Virus record (IMG/VR): IMGVR_UViG_3300044617_002031
Coordinates: 1-62,493 of that record
Strand: one strand, 5' to 3'
DNA: 62,493 nucleotides
Source: a virus
Shown here: piece by piece, positions 38,588 to 46,362 of the stretch
Position numbering within the stretch: the first letter of the stretch is position 1
Layout of the letters: every line of letters starts with the position of its first letter
Program-made: the position numbers and the translations under genes
The notes under the pieces: generated by a model
Told to the model about the DNA's origin: nothing
The model's input: only the letters and a program-made list of their open reading frames with translations
Database searches by the model: none

Positions 38588-40650
38588 GTTGCACTATGCT
38601 CCTTCAATTCAACGATAAGAGTTTCTTTCATTATATCTTTATTTGTTAAATGCTTTAATTTTTGGGTGTATATTTTTACCACTTCAAATTTTGTTGCAGG
38701 TCGAAATAAAACTTCCGTCTCTCTCATTTCATTAAATTGTGTAATATCCCTACCTAAAGATTTTTCCGAAGGATGAATTAAATATTTTAATTCTCTAGCT
38801 CCATCAGCAAATCCTCCCGTCCCCCATGATTCAGGAGTTGTCGATAAAAATCCTCTATTGCATATAATTTTTCCTTCTTGCAGCCTATCCAATGGATTTT
38901 GTTTGTGACCATAAGTAGATTCGTATCTAGCCAAAGGTCGATCAGGGGAGTATCGAGGTATTTTATTTAAGGCAGAAATTAATATATTAATGTACTCATC
39001 AACATCTTTTATATGTTCCATTCCTATGTTTAATTCAGGTTTAAAATTTTCATCAAGATAATCTTTTGTTATTAAACGCCTTAAATATTCGTTCGCAAAA
39101 CCACATATCCTTGAGTCGGTATAACGGGCAATTGCCGTTCTCTCAATATCGCTGATTTGTATTATTTGCTCTCTACCCAAGAAGTCTTTATATAGAAATT
39201 CTGCATTTTCATTTGTGTAAGTGTAACTAGGATAATCAGGAACAGCTATTGTTTTTGGTATAAAACGGAAAGAAGCATTCTCATTTTTTTTGTACATCAG
39301 GTGATGAAATTTCTCGAAGTATTGCTTTTCGTCTTCAATAATTTCTTGTAAAGGATAACCGGATTTCCCCGACCACTTACTAGCTAGTCGTTCAGTTTCT
39401 TCCTTGAAATCCTGCTTAACTTTTTCCCGTGCTTGGCGCTCGGCTTCGTTTTTGAGTTTTCCTACCGCTTGATTCTCGGCTTGCATTTTAGCCAACTGTT
39501 CTGTTTTTTCTTTAATTAGTTTCTCCGCTTTTTCCTTGGCTTCTTGTTTTGCTTTTTCCTTTGCCAATTGTGCTGCTTCTTGTTTTTTTATATATTTAGC
39601 TTCTTCTAGTGCTTCTTTTTTAGCTTTTTCATCGGCTAATTGTTTAGCCTTTTCCTTTGCTTGATACTCAGCTTCTTCTTTTGCTAACTTCTCTTTTGCT
39701 AACCGCTCAATTTCTTCCTTAGCTAATCGCTCGGCTTCTTCATCTGCTAACCGTTTAGCTTCTTCCTTGGCTAATCGTTCAACTTCCAACCGTTCAATAT
39801 TCTTGATTTTATTATTAACACCTGTCACCAATCCCCCCGCTAAAATCCCAGCAACTATACTGGCTCCAATACGAAGTGCCGGATTATTAATCTCAAGTTT
39901 ATCCATGCCCTTCTGAACCGCGAAATCCGCAGCTTCCCCAAGCGCAACAGAACTTAATACAGTAGCCCAATTTACGCTTTGCGCTAGAAAGAGGGGAATA
40001 GCAACTTCAAATCCCAGGGCAATTGCCAAACTGACACCAATAGGAATTGAAGCAGCAGCGGCTTTGCCGATTATTTCATCTCGTTTACTGAAATCTTCGG
40101 GATTTTTTAATGCTTCCTGATATGCAGTATATTGAGCAACCCTAAATTCCATCTTTTCGTTGAAACTAGCATCTTTGGGGGGTTGTGCTAATTTATTGTT
40201 ACGAATTGCCTGTGCCATCGGGTTTTTATCATCGCCGTATTGATCGGCAAATTCCTTGGTCGCGTTAGCAATCCATTCATCCAATTTCTCGGTTAATTTA
40301 GGATTCAATCTGGCTTGGGTTGCCAGATTACTAATTAATTTCGCCATCGGTAAACCCGCAGCAAGTCCCGCCCGTTTTCTGAACTCAGGATCTTTAATTA
40401 GGGATTGAATTGTATCGCCTGTTAAGTCAAATCCTTGTTTCAAGATAGCAGTTGTATCTTGAACAGATTGCTTAATAGACGAACCTTTTGATGCAAACCG
40501 TCCCGTCGTATCCCTGGTGACAACTTTGGCATTTTTTAACCAATCTGCTTCGTATTCCTTGGCAGCTTCCGCCTGTAACAATCTCTGGACAATTAAACTT
40601 CGGGACTGGAACTCTAGGATTAAACACAATAATTCGGTATTATTTTGCAT
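38584..40650 (-). CDS. putative capsid-packed effector with ADP-ribosyltransferase domain
   Basis: 688 residues. N-terminus MQNNTELLCLILEFQS, LLQAE (24-28), AAKEYEADWL, RDTTGRFASKG. Helical region with QYGDDKNPMAQAIR, hydrophobic region about 197-280 (GMDKLEINNPALRIGASIVAG), then a charged Ala/Lys/Glu helix (LAKEEAKRLADEEAERLAKE type, about 290-420). The C-terminal 260 residues match R-S-E-class ADP-ribosyltransferases: Arg575 (LARYEST), Ser603 in GFLSTTPE, and E-T-E at 644-646 in RETEVLFRPATKFEV. The stem is almost identical to the zincin protein at 46363. Transfer of ADP-ribose to a host protein, as by T4 Alt, is inferred. It sits downstream of the tube gene, after a terminator. Confidence 0.8.
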   Translation of the reverse strand: MQNNTELLCLILEFQSRSLIVQRLLQAEAAKEYEADWLKNAKVVTRDTTGRFASKGSSIKQSVQDTTAILKQGFDLTGDTIQSLIKDPEFRKRAGLAAGLPMAKLISNLATQARLNPKLTEKLDEWIANATKEFADQYGDDKNPMAQAIRNNKLAQPPKDASFNEKMEFRVAQYTAYQEALKNPEDFSKRDEIIGKAAAASIPIGVSLAIALGFEVAIPLFLAQSVNWATVLSSVALGEAADFAVQKGMDKLEINNPALRIGASIVAGILAGGLVTGVNNKIKNIERLEVERLAKEEAKRLADEEAERLAKEEIERLAKEKLAKEEAEYQAKEKAKQLADEKAKKEALEEAKYIKKQEAAQLAKEKAKQEAKEKAEKLIKEKTEQLAKMQAENQAVGKLKNEAERQAREKVKQDFKEETERLASKWSGKSGYPLQEIIEDEKQYFEKFHHLMYKKNENASFRFIPKTIAVPDYPSYTYTNENAEFLYKDFLGREQIIQISDIERTAIARYTDSRICGFANEYLRRLITKDYLDENFKPELNIGMEHIKDVDEYINILISALNKIPRYSPDRPLARYESTYGHKQNPLDRLQEGKIICNRGFLSTTPESWGTGGFADGARELKYLIHPSEKSLGRDITQFNEMRETEVLFRPATKFEVVKIYTQKLKHLTNKDIMKETLIVELKEHSAT

Positions 40651-40671
40651 GGATTTTTAAGTAATCAAAAA

Positions 40672-40692
40672 AACCCCGAAAAATTCGAGGTT
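40672..40692 (-). terminator. hairpin between tail tube and effector genes
   Basis: On the minus strand AACCTCGAA and TTCGGGGTT pair (one G-T), followed by TTTTT, 22 bases before the effector ATG. Confidence 0.75.
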
Positions 40693-40736
40693 TTGACAAT
40701 ATATAGGTGTACAAATCTAACCTCTACACTAACACA

Positions 40737-41318
40737 TTAGAAGCGATCTTGTATGTATGTAGTTATGGCAGTAGCCTGTACAATTTCAGCATCATCATAA
40801 CTGATCGACATCTCAAGAGTTGCCATGTCTTCCCCGTCCATGTCGAAGTCAGGTGCAGTTAGCGACTTAGGAAAACAGCCCGCTAATTTAAGTTTAACAG
40901 GTAGAACACCTATCTCTTGAAATAACCGATGGTACACGATTACTGCATTTTTTTTGTAATCGGGATCAATCCCTATGATTAGACCTGCGGTTGTTGCGTC
41001 ACCCTGTAAAACACCTGTCAAACCACCTTGGCCCGAGATTGCTGATACAGATGTTGTAGTTGCTCTGTCAATACATCTTTGAAACCAATTAATGTATTCA
41101 TAGCGAGTGTCGTTATCGGCAAAGTCAAGGGTGATATTAAATTCACCACTATTAACTCGACCAATCGGAATAACAGTTTTGTCGGGTCGCTCTGCGGTAT
41201 TGATCTCAATCGTAATATTATCGCGGGTGATAATATTTGCAGAATTTGTCATTCCTTCAACAATAAACCGTTGCTTATTTTGAGGGAAAGGATTTTTTGA
41301 AAGTGTTGCTTTTCTCAT
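40737..41318 (-). CDS. contractile tail tube protein
   Basis: 193 residues, normal for a tube subunit. Directly downstream (13 bases) of the sheath gene, the conserved order. RFIVEGMTNSANIITRDNIT opens a beta-barrel; FNITLDFADNDTRYEYINWF and KKNAVIVYHRLFQEIGVLPV, then ATLEMSISYDDAEIV complete it. The paired ITLDFADN and LEMSISYDDAEI strands are the type seen in T4 gp19-like tubes. It stacks as hexamers inside the sheath. Confidence 0.8.
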   Translation of the reverse strand: MRKATLSKNPFPQNKQRFIVEGMTNSANIITRDNITIEINTAERPDKTVIPIGRVNSGEFNITLDFADNDTRYEYINWFQRCIDRATTTSVSAISGQGGLTGVLQGDATTAGLIIGIDPDYKKNAVIVYHRLFQEIGVLPVKLKLAGCFPKSLTAPDFDMDGEDMATLEMSISYDDAEIVQATAITTYIQDRF

Positions 41319-41331
41319 GTCAATAACCCAC

Positions 41332-44322
41332 CTAAGTTGTTACAGAAGAACCAAACCGAGAAACCAAAGATTCGGGGCCAATTTCTAATTCAAGCCTTTC
41401 TAAGATTCCAGTTGGGAACCAGGAATAAAAAAGCTTCAATTTTCCATTGACGATTTGAAGAAATACATCAACTCCCTCTTGGCCCACAGAAGGGACTGTG
41501 GCAAATCTTACAGCTTGATCAAATGTCAAATATCGACTGTAGACTCCTTTTTGGTATTCTTCCTTAGCAAATCCCTCTAACGCCAGCAATAACCGATCCG
41601 ACAACTCAGGTTGATTGGGTCGGAATAATTGTTGCAATAAAGGTTGGGCTTCCAAAAAAATTCTGACGTAGTTACTCTGCGTTCTTCGGACATGAAGAAA
41701 GGTATAAATTGAATTTAGAGCAGGGCAACGACTACCAAAAATAATCACTCGCCCACTAAAATATTTAATCGGTTGAATCCCTGCTAAATTCAAAATTCCT
41801 TCTTCCCTGGGATTGGGAGTGAAAGGTAATTTAGAAATTCGCCCTAATGTCGCGCTCAAACCAGCGGCAACATAATGATATCCCCGATATTGAGAAGCCA
41901 TGGCACTTTCCAATCCCATGATGTCTCCAGATATGGAGATCATGCGATCGCCTCTGGAACGAGGGTTGGGAATAAAGGCGTAGCTAGGGAAGGCAACGGA
42001 AAGGTGATCACTGCGCCCTAAATCTAAATTGATATAGGATTCAGCAACGGCGACATTATTAATCAAGGCAGGAATTTCAGCCCGGAACTCGAATGCAACG
42101 GATTCAGCATAAGCAATCCCCGCTTTCTGCACGGATAAATCATTAACGCCAGGAATTGCGAAGCGAACCAAGCCCACGTTCAACCCATAAACAGCTTGCT
42201 CAAGGAAATTGAGGTCTAAGTCAAGGTATCGCGTGAAGTTATAGGGCTGCATCATCGAGGAGTCGCCGTCGTATCCTCCTTCAAAATACTGAGGGAAAGA
42301 AACGATAAAGCGATCGCCTTGACTGGCATAACGAGTTAAATCAATCCCCGAATCAAAAGAAAGATAACCTGATTTGGTGAGCTTACTTCCAGCAGTTAGA
42401 TTGATAGAGAATCCTTGAGTCAAGGACAGTTCAGCATCACTGATGACCTGACGAACAGTTCGGATTTCACCAGCAGGAGAAACAACCAAATCCCCAGCAG
42501 CAACAACAGAACGAAAAGCAGTCCCCGATCCTGTTACAACAGACCCCGTGGTAGAAACGGTTCCCGCTAGAATAACAGGGGATTTAGCTTGCTTAACTCG
42601 GAAGGCGTTTCTGGCATAGCGATAGGGATTGGGATAGATGTAATTCCCAACACTGGCTTGATAATCAAAATCCCCAACGGTATAAATACGTTGTTGGGTT
42701 AAGGATAAAATAGTCCCACTGCCATTAGTAGGTCGGACATCATTTGACATCGCGGTTGTGTAGCTTGCCGTACTCCCATTCCACAATGATTTAGCTCGAA
42801 CCCAAGACAAGTAATTCTCGGTTCCCGTTCGGTAGGCAACATTGGTATTGTTAACCAGGGTTTCAACAAATAAAGAATCGCTGGGATCTAAAGAAGCATC
42901 TGCAATAGATACGACGAGAGAGTTATTGAACCGGATTTGTAGACTAAAATGGGTTTCGGGATAGGCCGTACCCTGCCCAATTTCTACACTTAACCCAGTC
43001 TTGTCGGGAGGAATCAGGGAAATTTTAGCTACTTGGCTTTGTTTGGCTAGTTCAGCATCAGCGAAACCACCATAAAAAGGTTTGGCAATTTTAAATTGAT
43101 CTGCCTGAACTTCGGTAACAATTGCCCCATCTCCACGACGATTGGGGTCAATAATTTTTTCCCCTGGCAAAAGTTCATCTAACAAATCACCGTCAACAAC
43201 ATCTACCCAGTAATTGTCTAAGTAAGCAACCGTTCCAACACTGATATCGGACTCAAACCCAGACTCCAGTAACAAGGAAGTGTCACTAACCACACTAGCT
43301 ACTGTTCGGACAACTTCGATTCCATTTACCAAACAGTAAAGTTTGTCACCTGGAGCAACTTCCACTAGGAAGGTAGTATTATTTCCAGCAACTTCTAAAT
43401 TATCTTTTTCCAGAATTGTTGCTGTAACACTATCAATGATAAATGGTGATTCAATCGTTAGAGATGTATTAGAAGTAATTGAGGTAACTCGCCGAGATTC
43501 ACCCGCGTAGTAGACTGGATCTCCAATTTTCAGTTCACTAGAAAATTGAGTTCCAACCCCAACAATTATAGTCCCGTTGATTGTTACAGTTCCCAATAAG
43601 GAAATCAATCTTTGGAATCCAATTGTCCCCGCCAGGTTTTTATGACGAGAATAAGTTGCCAATCCAGACAGGGTTAATGGCCCAGACACACCATCTGCGA
43701 ATAGATCGTATTGGGAACCAATCGTAAAAACAACTTCTCCGCTTATCGGGTTTGAAGCGGTGTTAGCGATCACCTGATAAGTTTTATTGCTTCCCGAAAA
43801 TTCGATATTTGCATCGACTAATTCGTTGGCAAAAATACCTGGTGCAACAATCGTAAAAGTTTTCGCTGTCGCAACAACAACAGTCGAAAAAGGCACGATT
43901 TTACGATACCCACCCCATCGACCTTGGTTCGCGGCTTCCAACTCTAAAATTTCCGTCCCTAACCGATTTTTGACAACGATTTTAGCAGGACGAGCATTTT
44001 CTAGCTCAACCCGCGTAATCCATGTCATAGCACCGCTTCCAGCACTATTAAAAAATCCATCAATTGCATCAGGACAAAGATGACTGGCATCAGGATATAA
44101 ATGCCACGATGAATCTTTTGGATCTCCCGCAATTTGTAAATACTGCTCTTTAGAAAGATAGGGAATTGCGACCCCCATAGGGCCACGCTTCTGAACTCCA
44201 AAAAAAGCTGTTGTGCCGTATCTCGAATCAATTACGATTTGATTCCCTGAACGTTCGATAACAGCCAGGCCTGCCGCACCAGCAGGAGGGCCAAATACAC
44301 GCACAGATTGTAAATCTGCCAT
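41332..44322 (-). CDS. contractile tail sheath protein
   Basis: 996 residues, larger than most sheaths because of inserted beta-domains. The N-terminus (RYGTTAFFGVQKRGPMGVAI) and NQGRWGGYRKIVPFS match the sheath start. Repeated short beta units in the middle (GTVTINGTIIVGVGTQFSSE, GTVSTTGSVVTGSGTAFRSV) are surface insertions. The C-terminal sheath domain is clear: IKYFSGRVIIFGSRC, IYTFLHVRRTQSNYVRIFLE, then FAKEEYQKGVYSRYLTF. Defines this virus as contractile. AGGAG upstream of the ATG; a strong hairpin separates it from the upstream neck genes. Confidence 0.9.
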   Translation of the reverse strand: MADLQSVRVFGPPAGAAGLAVIERSGNQIVIDSRYGTTAFFGVQKRGPMGVAIPYLSKEQYLQIAGDPKDSSWHLYPDASHLCPDAIDGFFNSAGSGAMTWITRVELENARPAKIVVKNRLGTEILELEAANQGRWGGYRKIVPFSTVVVATAKTFTIVAPGIFANELVDANIEFSGSNKTYQVIANTASNPISGEVVFTIGSQYDLFADGVSGPLTLSGLATYSRHKNLAGTIGFQRLISLLGTVTINGTIIVGVGTQFSSELKIGDPVYYAGESRRVTSITSNTSLTIESPFIIDSVTATILEKDNLEVAGNNTTFLVEVAPGDKLYCLVNGIEVVRTVASVVSDTSLLLESGFESDISVGTVAYLDNYWVDVVDGDLLDELLPGEKIIDPNRRGDGAIVTEVQADQFKIAKPFYGGFADAELAKQSQVAKISLIPPDKTGLSVEIGQGTAYPETHFSLQIRFNNSLVVSIADASLDPSDSLFVETLVNNTNVAYRTGTENYLSWVRAKSLWNGSTASYTTAMSNDVRPTNGSGTILSLTQQRIYTVGDFDYQASVGNYIYPNPYRYARNAFRVKQAKSPVILAGTVSTTGSVVTGSGTAFRSVVAAGDLVVSPAGEIRTVRQVISDAELSLTQGFSINLTAGSKLTKSGYLSFDSGIDLTRYASQGDRFIVSFPQYFEGGYDGDSSMMQPYNFTRYLDLDLNFLEQAVYGLNVGLVRFAIPGVNDLSVQKAGIAYAESVAFEFRAEIPALINNVAVAESYINLDLGRSDHLSVAFPSYAFIPNPRSRGDRMISISGDIMGLESAMASQYRGYHYVAAGLSATLGRISKLPFTPNPREEGILNLAGIQPIKYFSGRVIIFGSRCPALNSIYTFLHVRRTQSNYVRIFLEAQPLLQQLFRPNQPELSDRLLLALEGFAKEEYQKGVYSRYLTFDQAVRFATVPSVGQEGVDVFLQIVNGKLKLFYSWFPTGILERLELEIGPESLVSRFGSSVTT

Positions 44323-44337
44323 TGATATCTCCTAAGT

Positions 44338-44378
44338 AAAAAAACGGGTTCCCCGAAATAAAGGAAACCCGTTTTAGG
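44338..44378 (-). terminator. hairpin upstream of the sheath gene
   Basis: On the minus strand AAAACGGGTTTCC pairs with GGGAACCCGTTTT around TTTATTTCG, followed by TTTACTT and the AGGAG site. Confidence 0.85.
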
Positions 44379-44405
44379 TTTGAATTAAATTAATGGAATT
44401 AAGAT

Positions 44406-44813
44406 TTATGCGGAATGAAGTCGTGGCACTCCAGTCCCAAAATATCCCCGTTCTCGAATCAACAAAACACGCTGTTGAATTGAGGGTCTACCTCCCTTTG
44501 TCGGAATTTTAGCTGTTGAAAACAAGTAGTTTTCCGACTCAATTTTGTCCAGTTGTTCGTGGGTACATTTCAAGAGTGGATCATCGGAGTCAATTATTAC
44601 ACATCCGGTCAGAACCAAGGATTGATCGTAGTTCAATCCTTTGACATACTCCTGAATTAATTTAACCTCATCATCGCTCAAAAAACGAGGCTCGGTCGAA
44701 ATAAAAATAGAAGTATCATCGGGATTGTTCGATGACTTAATCCCCAGAAAATCATGGGGGTAGGGAACCTGTAAAGGCTCTCTCGCATTTTTGAGTTGAG
44801 CTTGTCTAAGCAT
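44406..44813 (-). CDS. neck or tail-completion protein candidate
   Basis: 135 residues. AREPLQVPYPHDFLGIKSSN, then STEPRFLSDDEVKLIQEYVK and YDQSLVLTGCVIIDSDDPLL, ending with a basic segment (KGGRPSIQQRVLLIRERGYF). No family recognised. Overlaps the upstream gene by 8 bases and precedes the sheath, the usual site of tail terminator and head-tail joining genes. Confidence 0.55.
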   Translation of the reverse strand: MLRQAQLKNAREPLQVPYPHDFLGIKSSNNPDDTSIFISTEPRFLSDDEVKLIQEYVKGLNYDQSLVLTGCVIIDSDDPLLKCTHEQLDKIESENYLFSTAKIPTKGGRPSIQQRVLLIRERGYFGTGVPRLHSA

Positions 44814-45135
44814 AGGATAGGGTGACTAGATTTTCGGGAGTCATGAATTTAGCAGTTGCCGCAGCATAAACCCATAATCCGGGTGCTTTCAAAGCCAAAA
44901 AGGGTTCTTGCTGGGTTTGATATAACAATTTACAAAATTGACGATGCTGTTCTTCTGCACCACTAATAAAGAATAGGTAATGACCTGTGGTATAGCCGTC
45001 AATCGGGGCTGTAGCATTGATCGCATGGTTATCCACACGATGAATCAACGTAACCGCCAAGTCAACCCCAATTTGCAGAAAGTTATCTTTGTGATCCTGG
45101 GACAAGGTGATCTGGACTGGTGCTACTGCTGGCAT
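44806..45135 (-). CDS. small structural-locus protein, paralogue of the 45229 protein
   Basis: 109 residues. IDGYTTGHYLFFISGAEEQH, LWVYAAATAKFMTPENLVTL aligns with the upstream neighbour (IDGYSNGHFVFFIEGTMSEH, LTIYASPTGKFVKPENKVTI), so they are tandem duplicates. GGAG 8 bases before the ATG. The start region and the first six codons are duplicated once more upstream (45178-45234). Position suggests a head decoration or neck protein. Confidence 0.6.
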   Translation of the reverse strand: MPAVAPVQITLSQDHKDNFLQIGVDLAVTLIHRVDNHAINATAPIDGYTTGHYLFFISGAEEQHRQFCKLLYQTQQEPFLALKAPGLWVYAAATAKFMTPENLVTLSYA

Positions 45136-45234
45136 AGCTGGTTATCTCCCATCAATAATAATGTTTTCAAATTCTGAACTGGTGCTACTGCTGGCATAGC
45201 TGGTTATCTCCTATCAATAATAATGTTTTCAAAT
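45116..45234 (-). repeat. two tandem copies (period 62) of a translation start region
   Basis: About 57 bases including GGAGATAACC, the ATG and the first six codons of the 44806 gene occur twice with one or two changes. The upstream copy has its own ATG at 45197 and gives a 24-codon frame ending inside the real gene. Confidence 0.9.
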
Positions 45235-45579
45235 GTAGTCTATCGGTGCTGAAGCCAATATCGCTTCAATGGTGACTTTGTTTTCAGGCTTCACGAATTT
45301 TCCGGTTGGACTCGCGTAAATCGTTAACCCCCTGAATCGAGAGGGAATAACTGCGCTATAGCCGTCACCAAACAAATATTTCAGAAAGATCAGATGTTCG
45401 CTCATAGTTCCTTCGATAAAGAAAACGAAGTGACCATTACTATATCCATCAATCCGACAAGCTGTATGGTGTAGTGTGTCCCCGGAAATCCTGTAAACAT
45501 CGTCAGAACGAATACCTTGTTCTGACAATACTTCTAACTGCTTCTCATTTAGTCGCAAACGACTATCAATGCTGGGCAT
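45229..45579 (-). CDS. small structural-locus protein, paralogue of the 44806 protein
   Basis: 116 residues from ATG 45579, chosen because AGGGGA lies 7-12 bases upstream; a longer frame reaches 45600. MPSIDSRLRLNEKQLEVLSE, then the shared domain with IDGYSNGHFVFFIEGTMSEH and YASPTGKFVKPENKVTI. Head decoration or neck role inferred from position next to the connector and sheath genes. A hairpin forms in its leader (45601-45636). Confidence 0.6.
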   Translation of the reverse strand: MPSIDSRLRLNEKQLEVLSEQGIRSDDVYRISGDTLHHTACRIDGYSNGHFVFFIEGTMSEHLIFLKYLFGDGYSAVIPSRFRGLTIYASPTGKFVKPENKVTIEAILASAPIDYI

Positions 45580-45600
45580 TTGGTTGTCCCCTAGACGCAA

Positions 45601-45636
45601 AAAACGGAGCAGAGAATAAATCTCCGCCCCGTTTTA
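45601..45636 (-). terminator. terminator-like hairpin in the leader of a divergent gene
   Basis: AAAACGGGGCGGAGA and TCTCTGCTCCGTTTT pair on the minus strand. There is no gene upstream on this strand for it to terminate (the neighbour at 45682 is divergent), so it is likely a leader structure or attenuator. Confidence 0.7.
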
Positions 45637-45681
45637 GGATTTCTTTTTGTTATGCTCTATTGTACACGATATTAAAGTCAA

Positions 45682-46302
45682 ATGTCATACATCACCCCCG
45701 AAGCTGTTCAAAAACGATTAATCTCTCTAGGCGATCGCACTCCCGAAACAGTCCCATCATTCGACGCGATCCAAATTATGATTGATGATATCGAATATCG
45801 GATCGATACCTGGCTGGGTTATTCGCCGTTACCTAGAGAGTACCTCAGTACGATCATTCCGAACCATATAGGATATTTGAATATCAATAGCCAAGCCCCT
45901 CCTATAAAGGTTTTGGAGGTTAAACGGATTCATCCTGTATTTGGGGGAACGATTTTAACCAATGCCTACTGGACTTGGGATGGTAAGCGCACCATTGAGG
46001 TAATTTATGTAATGGGAATAAGTTCATCGGGATTAAACTACGAAGTCCGTTACATCGCGGGATTGAAAGAAATCCCCCCTATTTTTGAGAATGTCGCATT
46101 TCACCTATTACGTTATTCTGTTAAGAATGATTGCGATACTTTCTCTTTGGAAGAACCGACACGGGATTTAACCAGTGTAAATTTACCGGGAGGCATGAGT
46201 CAGCAATTTAAACTAGGGGAAAATAAAAATGCTTCACTGGGAACTTGGTTTGAGCGTTTTGTTCAGCCATTGAGTCGTTATAAACACAGGATTAAGGTTT
46301 AG
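45682..46302 (+). CDS. head-tail connector (adaptor) protein
   Basis: 206 residues. MSYITPEAVQKRLISLGDRT, then IQIMIDDIEYRIDTWLGYSP is the N-terminal helical pattern of gp6/gp15-type connectors. VIYVMGISSSGLNYEVRYIA and VAFHLLRYSVKNDCDTFSLE continue the fold, and the basic tail (RYKHRIKV) fits DNA or portal contact. First gene of the plus-strand structural block; followed by a terminator and the zincin effector gene. Confidence 0.65.
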   Translation: MSYITPEAVQKRLISLGDRTPETVPSFDAIQIMIDDIEYRIDTWLGYSPLPREYLSTIIPNHIGYLNINSQAPPIKVLEVKRIHPVFGGTILTNAYWTWDGKRTIEVIYVMGISSSGLNYEVRYIAGLKEIPPIFENVAFHLLRYSVKNDCDTFSLEEPTRDLTSVNLPGGMSQQFKLGENKNASLGTWFERFVQPLSRYKHRIKV

Positions 46303-46317
46303 AATTAAACCAACTCG

Positions 46318-46350
46318 AACCAGAGGCATAAATTTATGTCTCTGGTTTTT
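46318..46350 (+). terminator. near-perfect inverted repeat with T run, touching the next start codon
   Basis: AACCAGAG-G-CATAAA meets TTTATG-T-CTCTGGTT with a single mismatch and no loop, followed by TTT and ATG at 46351, with the family-aligned ATG at 46363. Same arrangement as at 4142-4184. Confidence 0.8.
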
Positions 46351-46362
46351 ATGCAAAAATCT

